Below are positions 1 to 7,968 of a DNA stretch of 64,000 nucleotides, one piece after another; the first letter of the stretch is position 1, and every line of letters starts with the position of its first letter. Location of the stretch: positions 165,441-229,440 of the forward strand of contig JADJMM010000011.1 of the NCBI GenBank assembly GCA_016709575.1, read 5' to 3'. The position numbers and the translations under genes are program-made. The DNA comes from Sphingobacteriaceae bacterium. GTDB lineage: Bacteria; Bacteroidota; Bacteroidia; B-17B0; Aurantibacillaceae. The notes below the pieces were generated by a model. That model ran no database searches. It saw nothing but the letters and a program-made list of their open reading frames with translations, and was not told the origin of the DNA.

Positions 1-163
1 CTTCGCTAACAGCTGAACTTAAGCTAGCTTCTAAAGCTTTAGCAATAGAATCAGCAGTAAGCTTTGCAGCTTCTTCAGCTTTAGCTTTTTCTTCAGCAGA
101 AGGACCACAAGCAACAAAAGTAGCTACTAAAGCTACAGCAAGAATTGATAATACTTTTTTCAT
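1..163 (-). CDS. Small lipoprotein, C-terminus cut by the window edge
   Basis: The reverse strand starts at the ATG ending at 163 and reads a hydrophobic signal followed by the lipobox-like VACG, so a short signal peptide of about 18 residues precedes the lipidated Cys. The rest of what is visible is Ala/Lys/Glu/Ser-rich and probably helical (EEKAKAEEAAKL). The gene runs off the left edge after about 54 codons, so neither its length nor a function can be judged. It is divergent from the ECF sigma gene, with a 227-bp AT-rich spacer between them. Confidence 0.6.
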   Translation of the reverse strand, partial: MKKVLSILAVALVATFVACGPSAEEKAKAEEAAKLTADSIAKALEASLSSAVSE

Positions 164-350
164 AATTTGAGTTTTAAAATGTTTGTAATATTTCCCATTT
201 ATACCCTTTTCTGTTTTTAGTAACCCAAAAAATTGAAAGAATTTTTCTTTTTTATATAACTAGCTGATTATCAGTGACTAAAATTTATACATTTCACATA
301 TTCCCATCTATCTTAATCCTTATTTGTTAATTCTACGTTCAGAATTGGGT

Positions 351-358
351 TACCTTTG
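351..358 (+). promoter_or_regulatory. Bacteroidota-type -7 box upstream of the ECF sigma gene
   Basis: TACCTTTG fits the consensus TAnnTTTG. A TTTG lies at 323-326, a little further upstream than the usual -33 spacing. The start codon is 32 bases downstream. Confidence 0.45.
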
Positions 359-390
359 CCCTTAAACCGTATTAATCAATACAGGCATTT

Positions 391-975
391 ATGTCTAGCA
401 ACAAAGCACTGTTCACCGATACCGAATTTATTGAAGGCCTAAGAACAGGCAATGAAGCAGCATTAAAAGCTTTATATAAAAAGTACTATAATATCGTTCT
501 TAAAATTGTTGTTAATAATAGTGGTAGCAGCGAAGCGGCCCAGGACATTTATCAGGAAACAATTATTGTTTTATTTGAGAATGCACAAAAGCCCAACTTT
601 GTTTTGAATTGCCAGTTACAAACGTTTATCTATTCAATAGCAAAACGTTTATGGTTAAAGCAGCTGAGAAATAACAGCAACTTAACCAAACTAAGTAATG
701 GTGATGAAAATGAAATTGTTGATGTAAGTGAAGAGTTAAACGAACATTTACAAAAAGAAGAGGCACTACTTAAAATGACAAAGAGTCTTGGTGAATTGGG
801 CGAACCTTGTAAAACCATTATCACCGACTTTTATATAAGTCATTTAAGCATGGAAGAAATTTCTGAAAAATTTGGTTATACCAATTCGGATAACGCAAAA
901 ACTCAGAAGTATAAATGCTTACAACGGTTGAAGAAACATTTTTTGAAAAATAAAGAGGCGAAAGATATACAATGA
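391..975 (+). CDS. ECF-type RNA polymerase sigma factor
   Basis: The 194-residue protein has the layout of a sigma-70 ECF factor. A region 2-like segment covers about residues 15-95 (NEAALKALYKKYYN, AQDIYQETIIVLFEN, LQTFIYSIAKRLW). A region 4-like helix-turn-helix covers about 130-185 (ISHLSMEEISEKFGY, then KTQKYKCLQRLKKHF). The start ATG at 391 sits just after a TAnnTTTG promoter. The stop TGA overlaps the ATG of the next gene by four bases, so the two are translationally coupled. That next gene begins with an anti-sigma-like domain, so this is most likely a membrane-signalled stress sigma factor. The regulon cannot be read from here. The 2.1-2.4 region is diverged, and a non-ECF sigma-70-like subgroup is possible. 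Confidence 0.85.
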   Translation: MSSNKALFTDTEFIEGLRTGNEAALKALYKKYYNIVLKIVVNNSGSSEAAQDIYQETIIVLFENAQKPNFVLNCQLQTFIYSIAKRLWLKQLRNNSNLTKLSNGDENEIVDVSEELNEHLQKEEALLKMTKSLGELGEPCKTIITDFYISHLSMEEISEKFGYTNSDNAKTQKYKCLQRLKKHFLKNKEAKDIQ

Positions 976-2066
976 AAAATACAGATTTATTTGATGATTA
1001 TTTGTTTGGGAATTTAAACACCCAACAAAAAAGTGAGTTTGAAACTAATTTGAAAACTGACGATGTTTTTGCAAAAGCATTCAACGAACATAAAACTTTA
1101 GTTGACGCTTTAAACAAACACGCCGAAAGAAACGAATTACGCAAAGCATTAAAAGCTATTCACGAAAAAGAATTTGGCAACGACGCTAAAATCATTTCTA
1201 TAAAACAAGAAACGTTCTACCAAAAACTCGGACGCAATGTAGCCATGGCTGCAGGGGTGGGTTTAATTGCTGTACTATCTGCTTTAGCTTTATTCAGTAC
1301 CGGCGGTTACATTCTTACTAAACAAAACAGTGCGATTACTGATCTTAAACGTGAAGTAAGTGAGTTAAAATACACTCAAGACGGAATAGTTGAAGCTATT
1401 TCAAACGTTGCTGAAAAACCAAAATATGCACCTGCCAATTTTGAAGGAACCGGTTTTGCCATCAACAACAAAGGTTATATTATTACCAGTTTACATATGA
1501 TTAAAGGCGCCGATTCTGTTTTTATTGAAAACAGCATTACCGGCCGTACCGCAACAAAAATCATATTTACTGATCCGAAAATTGACGTAGCAGTTTTACA
1601 AATTGAAAATACTGAAGTCTATAAATCATGGAGCTTACCTTTCGTTTTCAGTAACCGTAGTTGCGATTTAGGTGAAAAGGTGTTTACGTTAGGTTATCCT
1701 CGTAAAGATATCGTTTACGGAGAAGGTTCTTTAAGTTCATTAAGCGGTTATCACAGCGACACAACCATGTACCAAATTTCTATTCCAGTTAACCCGGGTA
1801 ATAGCGGCGGACCTCTTTTAGATGAGCAAGGTGCTGTTATTGGTTTAGTTCGTGGTAAAATTACCAGTGCAGAAGCAACAGGCTTCGCAGTTAAATCACA
1901 ACAAATTATTAATGCTATTAATGCTTTCAATCAAGGTCTAAAAAATCAGGACGACACTTTTAGTCTGAATGTTAAAAAGAACTCTCTTAAAAGCATTAAA
2001 CGTAACGAACAAATTAAGCGCATCAATCCTTACGTGTTTAACGTAATGGTTTATAAGGCTAACTAA
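972..2066 (+). CDS. Membrane-anchored trypsin-like (HtrA/DegP-type) serine protease with anti-sigma-like N-terminus
   Basis: Three parts are visible in 364 residues. Residues 1-70 are an acidic helical cytoplasmic domain beginning DLFDDYLFGNL, the pattern typical of Bacteroidota anti-sigma proteins. One membrane helix lies at about 88-114. A short coiled coil at about 118-147 leads to a trypsin-fold protease at about 155-325. The full catalytic triad is present: His175 (ITSLHMI), Asp205 (KIDVAV) and Ser278 (NPGNSGGPL). There is no PDZ domain after the protease, only about 40 basic residues. The gene overlaps the ECF sigma gene by ATGA. The inference is that one polypeptide both holds the sigma factor and carries the periplasmic protease that senses or relieves stress. 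The protease call is firm. The anti-sigma role rests on context and the N-terminal pattern. Confidence 0.85.
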   Translation: MKNTDLFDDYLFGNLNTQQKSEFETNLKTDDVFAKAFNEHKTLVDALNKHAERNELRKALKAIHEKEFGNDAKIISIKQETFYQKLGRNVAMAAGVGLIAVLSALALFSTGGYILTKQNSAITDLKREVSELKYTQDGIVEAISNVAEKPKYAPANFEGTGFAINNKGYIITSLHMIKGADSVFIENSITGRTATKIIFTDPKIDVAVLQIENTEVYKSWSLPFVFSNRSCDLGEKVFTLGYPRKDIVYGEGSLSSLSGYHSDTTMYQISIPVNPGNSGGPLLDEQGAVIGLVRGKITSAEATGFAVKSQQIINAINAFNQGLKNQDDTFSLNVKKNSLKSIKRNEQIKRINPYVFNVMVYKAN

Positions 2067-2087
2067 TTTCTTTAACATTTCATTCTT

Positions 2088-2116
2088 AAAAAGCTCCTTA
2101 ACGGGGCTTTTTTTGT
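2088..2116 (+). terminator. Rho-independent terminator after the sigma/protease operon
   Basis: The stem AAAAAGCtCC / GGgGCTTTTT around the loop TTAAC is followed by a T-run, 22 bases after the protease stop. Confidence 0.75.
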
Positions 2117-2142
2117 TATAGGATTTTACGTAATTTTAATGA

Positions 2143-3016
2143 ATGCACAGCGCAAAGCACTTATCCTTCTTGTTATTTTCCCTGTTCTTATTTCAACTGA
2201 TAAGATCTCAAGATATTATTTACTTGAACAACGGCACCAAATTCGAATCTACTGTTAAAGAAATAAATGCTGCAGCTGTTAAATACAAAAATTTTAATAA
2301 CCCCGACGGACCAACTTACGTAATTGCAAAAAACGAGGTGTTGTTTATTGAATATAAAAATGGCACACTCGAAATCCTTAATAAAAATCCAATATCCTTA
2401 TCGCCGGTAAAAACAGAAACGGTTGCTCCTAAAAAAGAAACAAAGAAAACAAATGATAATATTAATTACATGAATAAAAATTGCCTTTACCTTAACGGGT
2501 TGGCTTTTGTTAATTCTGATATTGCTCTTATTCTTGACCGTGAAATTTGCAAACAACGACTTTCATTGGTGTTACTAGGCGCTTACAATTTTAATGTGCA
2601 CACTAACTACACAAACAGTTATATTCAAGCGCTTGGTGCATCTAAAAAATTACGACTTAGGTTTTGGTATAAACTATTACACGCAAACCAGAAAAAACTC
2701 ACAGTACTTTGTTGGATTACTTTTTAAAGTGATGCATTACGAATATGTTCGCGAAACAACAACTACCGACATCATAAATGGCTTACCACACACCAGTATT
2801 AAAATGGAAAACGCTAATGGATTTCAGTTTTCGAGTATGCTTGTGAATGGTTTGCAGTTTCGCATGAATCCGTTTTTTACTTACAGAGTTTTCGTTGGTT
2901 TAGGCTTTACCAATAAGGACGCCGATATTTCTAGAGCCGTATCAGAAGATTTAACACAAAAACCGCGAAGCTTCGCAAAAGCCTATTTAGGGATGTGCAT
3001 TGGTTATCGCTTTTAA
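2143..3016 (+). pseudogene. Outer-membrane-type protein, copy 1 of a tandem pair, frameshifted
   Basis: The N-terminus is a signal peptide (MHSAKHLSFLLFSLF...). A small beta-rich domain follows at about residues 22-75, with the pattern YLNNGTKFESTVKEI...NEVLFIEYKNG, then a short linker and a region of alternating beta strands ending in the aromatic terminus IGYRF, as outer-membrane barrels do. The reading frame breaks at the six-A run 2644-2649. One extra A restores a continuous product of about 290 residues (KNYDLGFGINYY follows). The neighbour at 3019-3845 has the same two-part architecture, so this is a tandem duplication. No function is recognised. The break is as likely a read error as a real lesion. 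Confidence 0.6.
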
Positions 3017-3018
3017 TA

Positions 3019-3845
3019 ATGAAAATAAGATCTTACATATTTTTCTTTTTGTTATTGACTTCGGTTTTGAATTCGTTTGGGCAAGACAAACTTTTTTTAA
3101 AGGACGGAAAAAAAATAAATTGCAAAGTACTTTCAATTAATCCAACCACAATAGATTATTCAGACTCTACCTCAACACAAAATGCTTATACCTTACAGAA
3201 ATCCGATGTGTTAATGGCAGAATTAAAAAATGGAGAAGTGTATATTTTTGGAAACGAAATGCCAACTGTAAAACCTTATTCACCCATAAAAACCAGAGCC
3301 GAAAGAACCAACGAAAGAAAAGCTGCTATACGCGAAAAGAAAAAGATTTTAAAAATGGTATTATTGGCTTTCAACCCATTGATATAGTTTGGGGACGATT
3401 AACCTTTTGCTATGAAAGATTATTTATGGATAAGCGCATGGGAATTGCAGTCCCATTTAGTCTAACTTACGATGCCAGAATTTTAATGCCGAATAATTCA
3501 AACGATACTATAGTTCAAAACACGCGTGATAAAATAAGATACAACACAGGAATAATAACCGGACTCGATTTAAATTATTATTACGAAACGCGTTCGCATA
3601 CCAAATTCTTTTTCGGTCCGCGATTTAGATATGGCACTGATGTCAACTTAGCTAACATCACTGCCTACACTGTTCAATTTCAAAATGGATTTTTATTATG
3701 TGATGCAAAAGGAAAAATGGCTACTACTTTTGCCTTTGGATTTGGTTTCGCCAGACTTATTTCTGTTCCATTCAGTAGTCGTTTTCCTGAGAAGCAATCC
3801 TATCCCTGGATGTCGTTTACATTGCGCATTGGTCTCAGACGATAA
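3019..3845 (+). pseudogene. Outer-membrane-type protein, copy 2 of a tandem pair, frameshifted
   Basis: Translation from the ATG at 3019 gives a signal peptide ending near NSFGQ, then the same small beta domain as the preceding gene (LFLKDGKKINCKVLSI...SDVLMAELKNG). A Lys/Arg/Glu-rich linker follows. The frame is lost within the A/T runs at about 3335-3356. The adjacent frame continues with NGIIGFQPIDIVWGRLTF and a beta-strand-rich barrel-like region ending MSFTLRIGLRR. The start lies 3 bases after the stop of copy 1. The 3' end overlaps the convergent deaminase gene by 46 bases. Predicted intact length is about 275 residues. Function is unknown. Confidence 0.6.
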
Positions 3846-4687
3846 CGCTCCTCGTACCCTGAATTTCCTTGCAAACCTCCGCTGTGAATTACTAATACTT
3901 TTGAGTTAGCAGCAATCCTATTTTTAGAAATTAACTCTTGTACAGCGAAAAATAATTTAGCGGTGTAAACATAATCCAACAGAATATTATTCTCGTTTTC
4001 AAAATTAGTTTTAAAGTCTAAAAGTTGTTGCGTGTGTTTTGCGTATCCCCCAAAGTGATAATCCGAAATAATACTTGCGTTAGAATTAAGTGGGCCCTCA
4101 CCTTTTAAAACACTAATGCCGTAAAGTTTTTGATTTGACTTTATTGATTTAGAAATTCCTTTAAAAGTGGTGCCTGTTCCACAAGCGCAGAAAATAAAAT
4201 CAAAATCATTTTCTTTTGGTAAAATCTCTTCGCAGCCTTTTTCGCCTAGCAAATTATCGCCGCCTTCAGGAATTAAATAAAATTTTCCGAATTTATTTTT
4301 AAGTTCTGAAATAAAATCTTCCTCGTTCTTCCGTTTATAATCTTCCCGAGAAACAAAATGTAATTGCATTCCGTATTTCCTTGCTTCACTTAAAGTGGAA
4401 TTATTTTCGGATTCCTGCTCACCACGAATAACACCAATACTTTTTAAACCAAATTGATTACAAGCAACCGCTGTAGCGTGAATATGATTGGAGAAAGCAC
4501 CGCCGAAAGTTAGTATTGTATCTACACCTTTCTTCTTCGCTTCTTCTAAATTATACTTTAACTTGAACCATTTGTTTCCGCTAATTTGTGGATGAATTAA
4601 ATCCAAACGCAACACAGAAACTTCAATTCCCTTCTCAGAAAGTAATTTTGAACTAATCTTTTGAATTATCGGTGTGTAATGAATCAC
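3800..4687 (-). CDS. PLP-dependent ACC deaminase / D-cysteine desulfhydrase family protein
   Basis: The 295-residue protein belongs to the fold-type II PLP enzymes that include 1-aminocyclopropane-1-carboxylate deaminase and D-cysteine desulfhydrase. The PLP lysine motif is SGNKWFKLKYN (about residues 36-46). The substrate-side motif LTFGGAFSNHIHA is present, as are the glycine-rich phosphate-binding stretch ACGTGTTFKG and the C-terminal HSGGLQGNSGY. Bacteroidota homologues are usually annotated only to family level, and sequence alone does not tell D-cysteine from ACC as substrate. The last 11 residues after YEERYRL look like an extension and lie in the overlap with the convergent gene. Confidence 0.8.
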   Translation of the reverse strand: MIHYTPIIQKISSKLLSEKGIEVSVLRLDLIHPQISGNKWFKLKYNLEEAKKKGVDTILTFGGAFSNHIHATAVACNQFGLKSIGVIRGEQESENNSTLSEARKYGMQLHFVSREDYKRKNEEDFISELKNKFGKFYLIPEGGDNLLGEKGCEEILPKENDFDFIFCACGTGTTFKGISKSIKSNQKLYGISVLKGEGPLNSNASIISDYHFGGYAKHTQQLLDFKTNFENENNILLDYVYTAKLFFAVQELISKNRIAANSKVLVIHSGGLQGNSGYEERYRLRPMRNVNDIQG

Positions 4688-4700
4688 TTTTTCTTTTCAA

Positions 4701-4773
4701 TGTGACTTCGACAAGCTCAGTCACCGGAATATTTTTTATGAATGCGCGGTGGTTGAGCTTGTCGAAACCACCA
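4701..4773. repeat. REP-like pair of inverted hairpins
   Basis: Two short hairpins face each other. At 4702-4724 the stem GTGACT/AGTCAC encloses the core TCGACAAGCTC. At 4749-4773 the stem GGTGGTT/AACCACC encloses the reverse complement, GAGCTTGTCGA. The shared core in opposite orientation resembles a BIME-type arrangement of REP elements. The element lies between the deaminase and pepT genes, downstream of pepT. Confidence 0.65.
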
Positions 4774-4781
4774 TATTAAAA

Positions 4782-6029
4782 TTAAGATTTCTCTTCCCAA
4801 ATAGAAACCAGATGCACAATAGTCTCAACCGCCTTTTGCATATCTTGTACACTCACCCACTCTTGCTTACTGTGAAAAGCGTGTTCGCCGGCAAATATAT
4901 TCGGACAAGGCAAACCCATAAACGAAAAACGAGAACCATCTGTTCCGCCGCGGATACTTGACAATATAGGTTTTACTCCAGTGCGTTTTACAGCTTCCAT
5001 AGCGTAATCCACAACGTGCGGACATTTAGCTAAAACTTCACCCATGTTACGGTATTGCTCTGTTACTTTAAATTCGTACGAACATTTATTATAGTTAGAT
5101 AAAACTTTTTTAGTGATGTCTTCCAATTCTTTTTCTAATGCGAGTAAAGTTGGTGTATCAAACGCGCGGATAATAAATTTTATTTCAACTTGTTCTAGTC
5201 CACCATTAATTGCAGTTGGATGCATGAAAGGTTGTTTTCCCTCTGTAGTTTCAGGAGTTTTGTTTTTTGGAATTAAGTTTACAATCTCCGCTGCAATTTT
5301 AACGGCGTGTTGCATTTTATCTTTTGCAAAACCAGGATGAGTAGGAAATCCATGTATTAAAATACTTACAGCATCTGCGCTGAATGTTTCATTTTCGATA
5401 TGACCTAAAGTTTCGCCATCCATTGTATAACCAAACTCAGCTCCCAATTTTTTCATTTCGGCTTTATCAGTACCACGACCAATTTCTTCATCGGGTGTAA
5501 ATAGAATTCTTATTTTTCCGTGTTTCACTTCAGGATGATTCATTAAATAATGTGCGGCATCCATAATTTCAGCAACACCTGCTTTGTTATCTGCTCCTAA
5601 TAAAGTTGTTCCATCCGTGGTAATAATATCATTTCCTATTTGCTCTGCTAAAGCAACATGCTCCGAAAATTTAATCACTTGTGATTTATCATTCGGCAAC
5701 ACAATATCACCGCCATTATATTTTTTATGAATAACAGGATTCACATTTGTACCACTACAATCAGGAGAAGTATCCACATGCGAACAAAAACATAACACTG
5801 GAACATTTTTAGTGGTGTTAGAAGGAATTGTGGCGTACACGTAACCATGTTCATCCAATTCAGCATCTGTAATGCCAATCGCTTTTAATTCTTCCACTAA
5901 AACCTTGCTCAGATTTTTTTGTTTCTAGGTACTCTAACAAGTTTTAAATAAAAGATCCGATTGCTTATCTATTTTTGCGTAACGGATGAAACGATCAGTT
6001 ACTGTGAAATTATAGTTTGAGAAATTCAT
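4782..6029 (-). pseudogene. pepT: Peptidase T (tripeptide aminopeptidase) with two in-frame TAG codons near the N-terminus
   Basis: Reading from the ATG at 6029, the frame gives MNFSNYNFTVTDRFIRYAKI, then meets TAG at 5934-5936 and again at 5925-5927. It then continues in the same frame through the whole enzyme to the TAA at 4782. Total length would be about 415 codons, the normal size for PepT. The zinc-site motifs are intact: SHVDTSPD, the LGADNKAG stretch, the acidic pair in TPDEEIGRG and the MDGE motif, plus a late His in GEHAFHSK. From memory of the family, the two stops fall at the Pro and Glu of the conserved PSTEgQ motif. Translation could restart at the GTG at 5895-5897, giving a 371-residue protein that keeps all metal ligands. 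PepT removes the N-terminal residue of tripeptides in the cytoplasm. Confidence 0.75.
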
Positions 6030-6082
6030 GTGACAAATTATTAGGTGAGTGAAGTTAGGAATTATTGAAGTAATTTAAAATA

Positions 6083-6109
6083 AAAAAGTCCGCATTTCTA
6101 CGGACTTCA
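6083..6109 (-). terminator. Terminator downstream of clpX
   Basis: On the minus strand the stem AAGTCCG/CGGACTT with an 8-base loop is followed by T6, 21 bases past the clpX stop. Confidence 0.75.
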
Positions 6110-6129
6110 AATTCTGAACTATCAAACAA

Positions 6130-7371
6130 CTAAGCCGCTTTTAAATGACTCAACTTTGCTGTTTTCAATTTGTCGACAGCGTAATCTAAAGTAATGGTAA
6201 ATGACTTTGGAGCTTTTTCGCTGCTAGGTAATTCAAACATTAAGTCGAGCATAATAGCTTCGCAAATACCGCGTAAACCACGGGCGCCTAATTTAAATTC
6301 TAAAGCTTTATCTACAATTAAATCTAACACTTCATCTTCCACTTCCAGCTTAATGCCTTCCATCTTAAATAAGTGTTTGTATTGTTTCATTAAAGCGTTT
6401 TTAGGATCCGTTAAAATCTGACGCAATGCGCTCTTATCTAAAGGTTGCAAATAAGTTAAGATGGGTAAACGACCAATTAACTCCGGAATTAAACCAAATG
6501 ATTTTAAATCTTGCGGAGAAATATATTGTAATAAATTACTTCTGTCAACTTCATCACCTGTAACAGATGCAGAATAACCTACAGCTTGCGTATTTAAACG
6601 GTTCGCAATTTTTTTCTCGATACCATCAAATGCACCGCCGCAAATAAATAAAATATTTTTTGTGTTCACTTGTATCATTTTAGCATCAGGATGTTTTCTT
6701 CCGCCTTGAGGTGGAACGTTAACACTAGATCCTTCTAATAATTTCAACATCGCTTGTTGAACACCTTCACCACTTACATCACGTGTGATGCTTGGGTTAT
6801 CGCTCTTGCGGGCAATTTTATCAATCTCATCAATAAATACAATTCCTCTTTCTGCAGCAGCTGTATCGTAATCGGCTGCTTGTAATAAACGGGTTAAAAT
6901 ACTTTCTACGTCTTCACCAACATAACCTGCTTCAGTTAAAACAGTAGCATCAGCAATACAAAACGGAACGTTCAATAATTTTGCAATACTACGCGCCATT
7001 AATGTTTTTCCGGTTCCGGTTTCTCCAACCATTATCACGTTCGATTTTTCAATCTCAATTTCTTCTTTATCATTTGTAGCATGCGCCACACGTTTGAAGT
7101 GATTGTACACCGCAACACTTAATACTTTCTTTGCTTCACTCTGACCAATTACATATTCATCCAAATACGTTTTTATTGCGTTTGGTTTTAATAAATTTAA
7201 TGCTTGCTGAACTTTTTGTTTAGAGTCGGCATTACCTTCCTCACTAATCATTTTATACGCCTGCGAAATACAATTATCGCAAATATGACCTGTGATACCC
7301 GCAATTAAAATTTTTACATCTTTCTTGTCGCGGTTACAAAATGAACACAATATAGGACCTGCTTTTGCCAT
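6130..7371 (-). CDS. clpX: ATP-dependent Clp protease ATP-binding subunit ClpX
   Basis: This 413-residue AAA+ unfoldase feeds substrates to ClpP. The N-terminal zinc-binding domain has Cys9, Cys12, Cys31 and Cys34. Walker A is GETGTGKT (116-123), Walker B is IVFIDEIDKIA, and the pore-1 loop GYVGED is present. Sensor and arginine-finger regions follow (GLIPELIGRLP). The C-terminal small AAA subdomain contains GARGLRGICE. Length and motifs are normal throughout. clpP is not adjacent: upstream is divergent-free spacer and a small secreted protein gene on the same strand. The gene ends in TAG, which shows that amber is an ordinary stop in this genome. Confidence 0.97.
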   Translation of the reverse strand: MAKAGPILCSFCNRDKKDVKILIAGITGHICDNCISQAYKMISEEGNADSKQKVQQALNLLKPNAIKTYLDEYVIGQSEAKKVLSVAVYNHFKRVAHATNDKEEIEIEKSNVIMVGETGTGKTLMARSIAKLLNVPFCIADATVLTEAGYVGEDVESILTRLLQAADYDTAAAERGIVFIDEIDKIARKSDNPSITRDVSGEGVQQAMLKLLEGSSVNVPPQGGRKHPDAKMIQVNTKNILFICGGAFDGIEKKIANRLNTQAVGYSASVTGDEVDRSNLLQYISPQDLKSFGLIPELIGRLPILTYLQPLDKSALRQILTDPKNALMKQYKHLFKMEGIKLEVEDEVLDLIVDKALEFKLGARGLRGICEAIMLDLMFELPSSEKAPKSFTITLDYAVDKLKTAKLSHLKAA

Positions 7372-7404
7372 GCTGTAAAGGTAATGAATTTATTTTTTGA
7401 GGAT

Positions 7405-7434
7405 AAAAAAACCCTGCAGAACAGGGCTTTTAAA
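7405..7434 (-). terminator. Terminator downstream of the small secreted protein gene
   Basis: On the minus strand the stem AAAAGcCCTG/CAGGGTTTT encloses a short TTCTG-type loop and is followed by a T-run, just past the stop at 7450 and before clpX. Confidence 0.7.
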
Positions 7435-7449
7435 TTAGGTTATTTTTTG

Positions 7450-7863
7450 TTATTTAAAATCTTCTTTTGGAGCTGGAGTTAATTCAATCCCTTCGCTGTT
7501 TGGAAGTGCTTTAATTTTGTAGTAGTAGGTTTTATCATCGCGCATGATGCTAATCATATCGCTTTTTACTGAATATCCATAAAACTCATCGCAATAAAAT
7601 GTACCCGCTTTTACTTCGATACCTGTTGCATCAACAATAGTAGTTTTTAAAGTTGCGCAATTAGACATTGAACCATTTGTAGAAAACTTTGCTTCCCAGT
7701 CACTCGGCGTTTTGCCTTGTGTAGTTTTTAATGTTAAAGCACCGGTACCGATAGTACCTGTAACGAACCAACTTTTAGATTGTAACTGCTCAGCCATTTT
7801 TTGAGATTGAGCATTAAAAGTAAATGCTGCTACTAAACAAATTGTTAAAAATAAAGACTTCAT
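7450..7863 (-). CDS. Small secreted protein of unknown function
   Basis: The 137-residue protein begins with a clear signal peptide (MKSLFLTICLVAAFTFNA, cleavage near AQSQ). The mature part is about 115 residues, probably all-beta, with two Cys (NCATLK and TFYCDEF) that could pair in the periplasm. The strand pattern SWFVTGTIGTGALTLKTTQ recalls small lipocalin-like or beta-sandwich proteins, but I recognise no family. It is a single-gene unit with its own terminator. Confidence 0.65.
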   Translation of the reverse strand: MKSLFLTICLVAAFTFNAQSQKMAEQLQSKSWFVTGTIGTGALTLKTTQGKTPSDWEAKFSTNGSMSNCATLKTTIVDATGIEVKAGTFYCDEFYGYSVKSDMISIMRDDKTYYYKIKALPNSEGIELTPAPKEDFK

Positions 7864-7968
7864 TTTATAAGTGTTTTTTAGTCTAGTAAATGTAGTTATC
7901 TAAAGCCTATTTAACAAGGGTAATGAGCCAAATAGCCTTAAATATGAGTCAAATTACCCCCTAAATTA

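Noticed and set aside
6130..7371. Search for clpP beside clpX
   Set aside because: Neither flank encodes a ClpP-like serine peptidase. Its absence here is not unusual for Bacteroidota.
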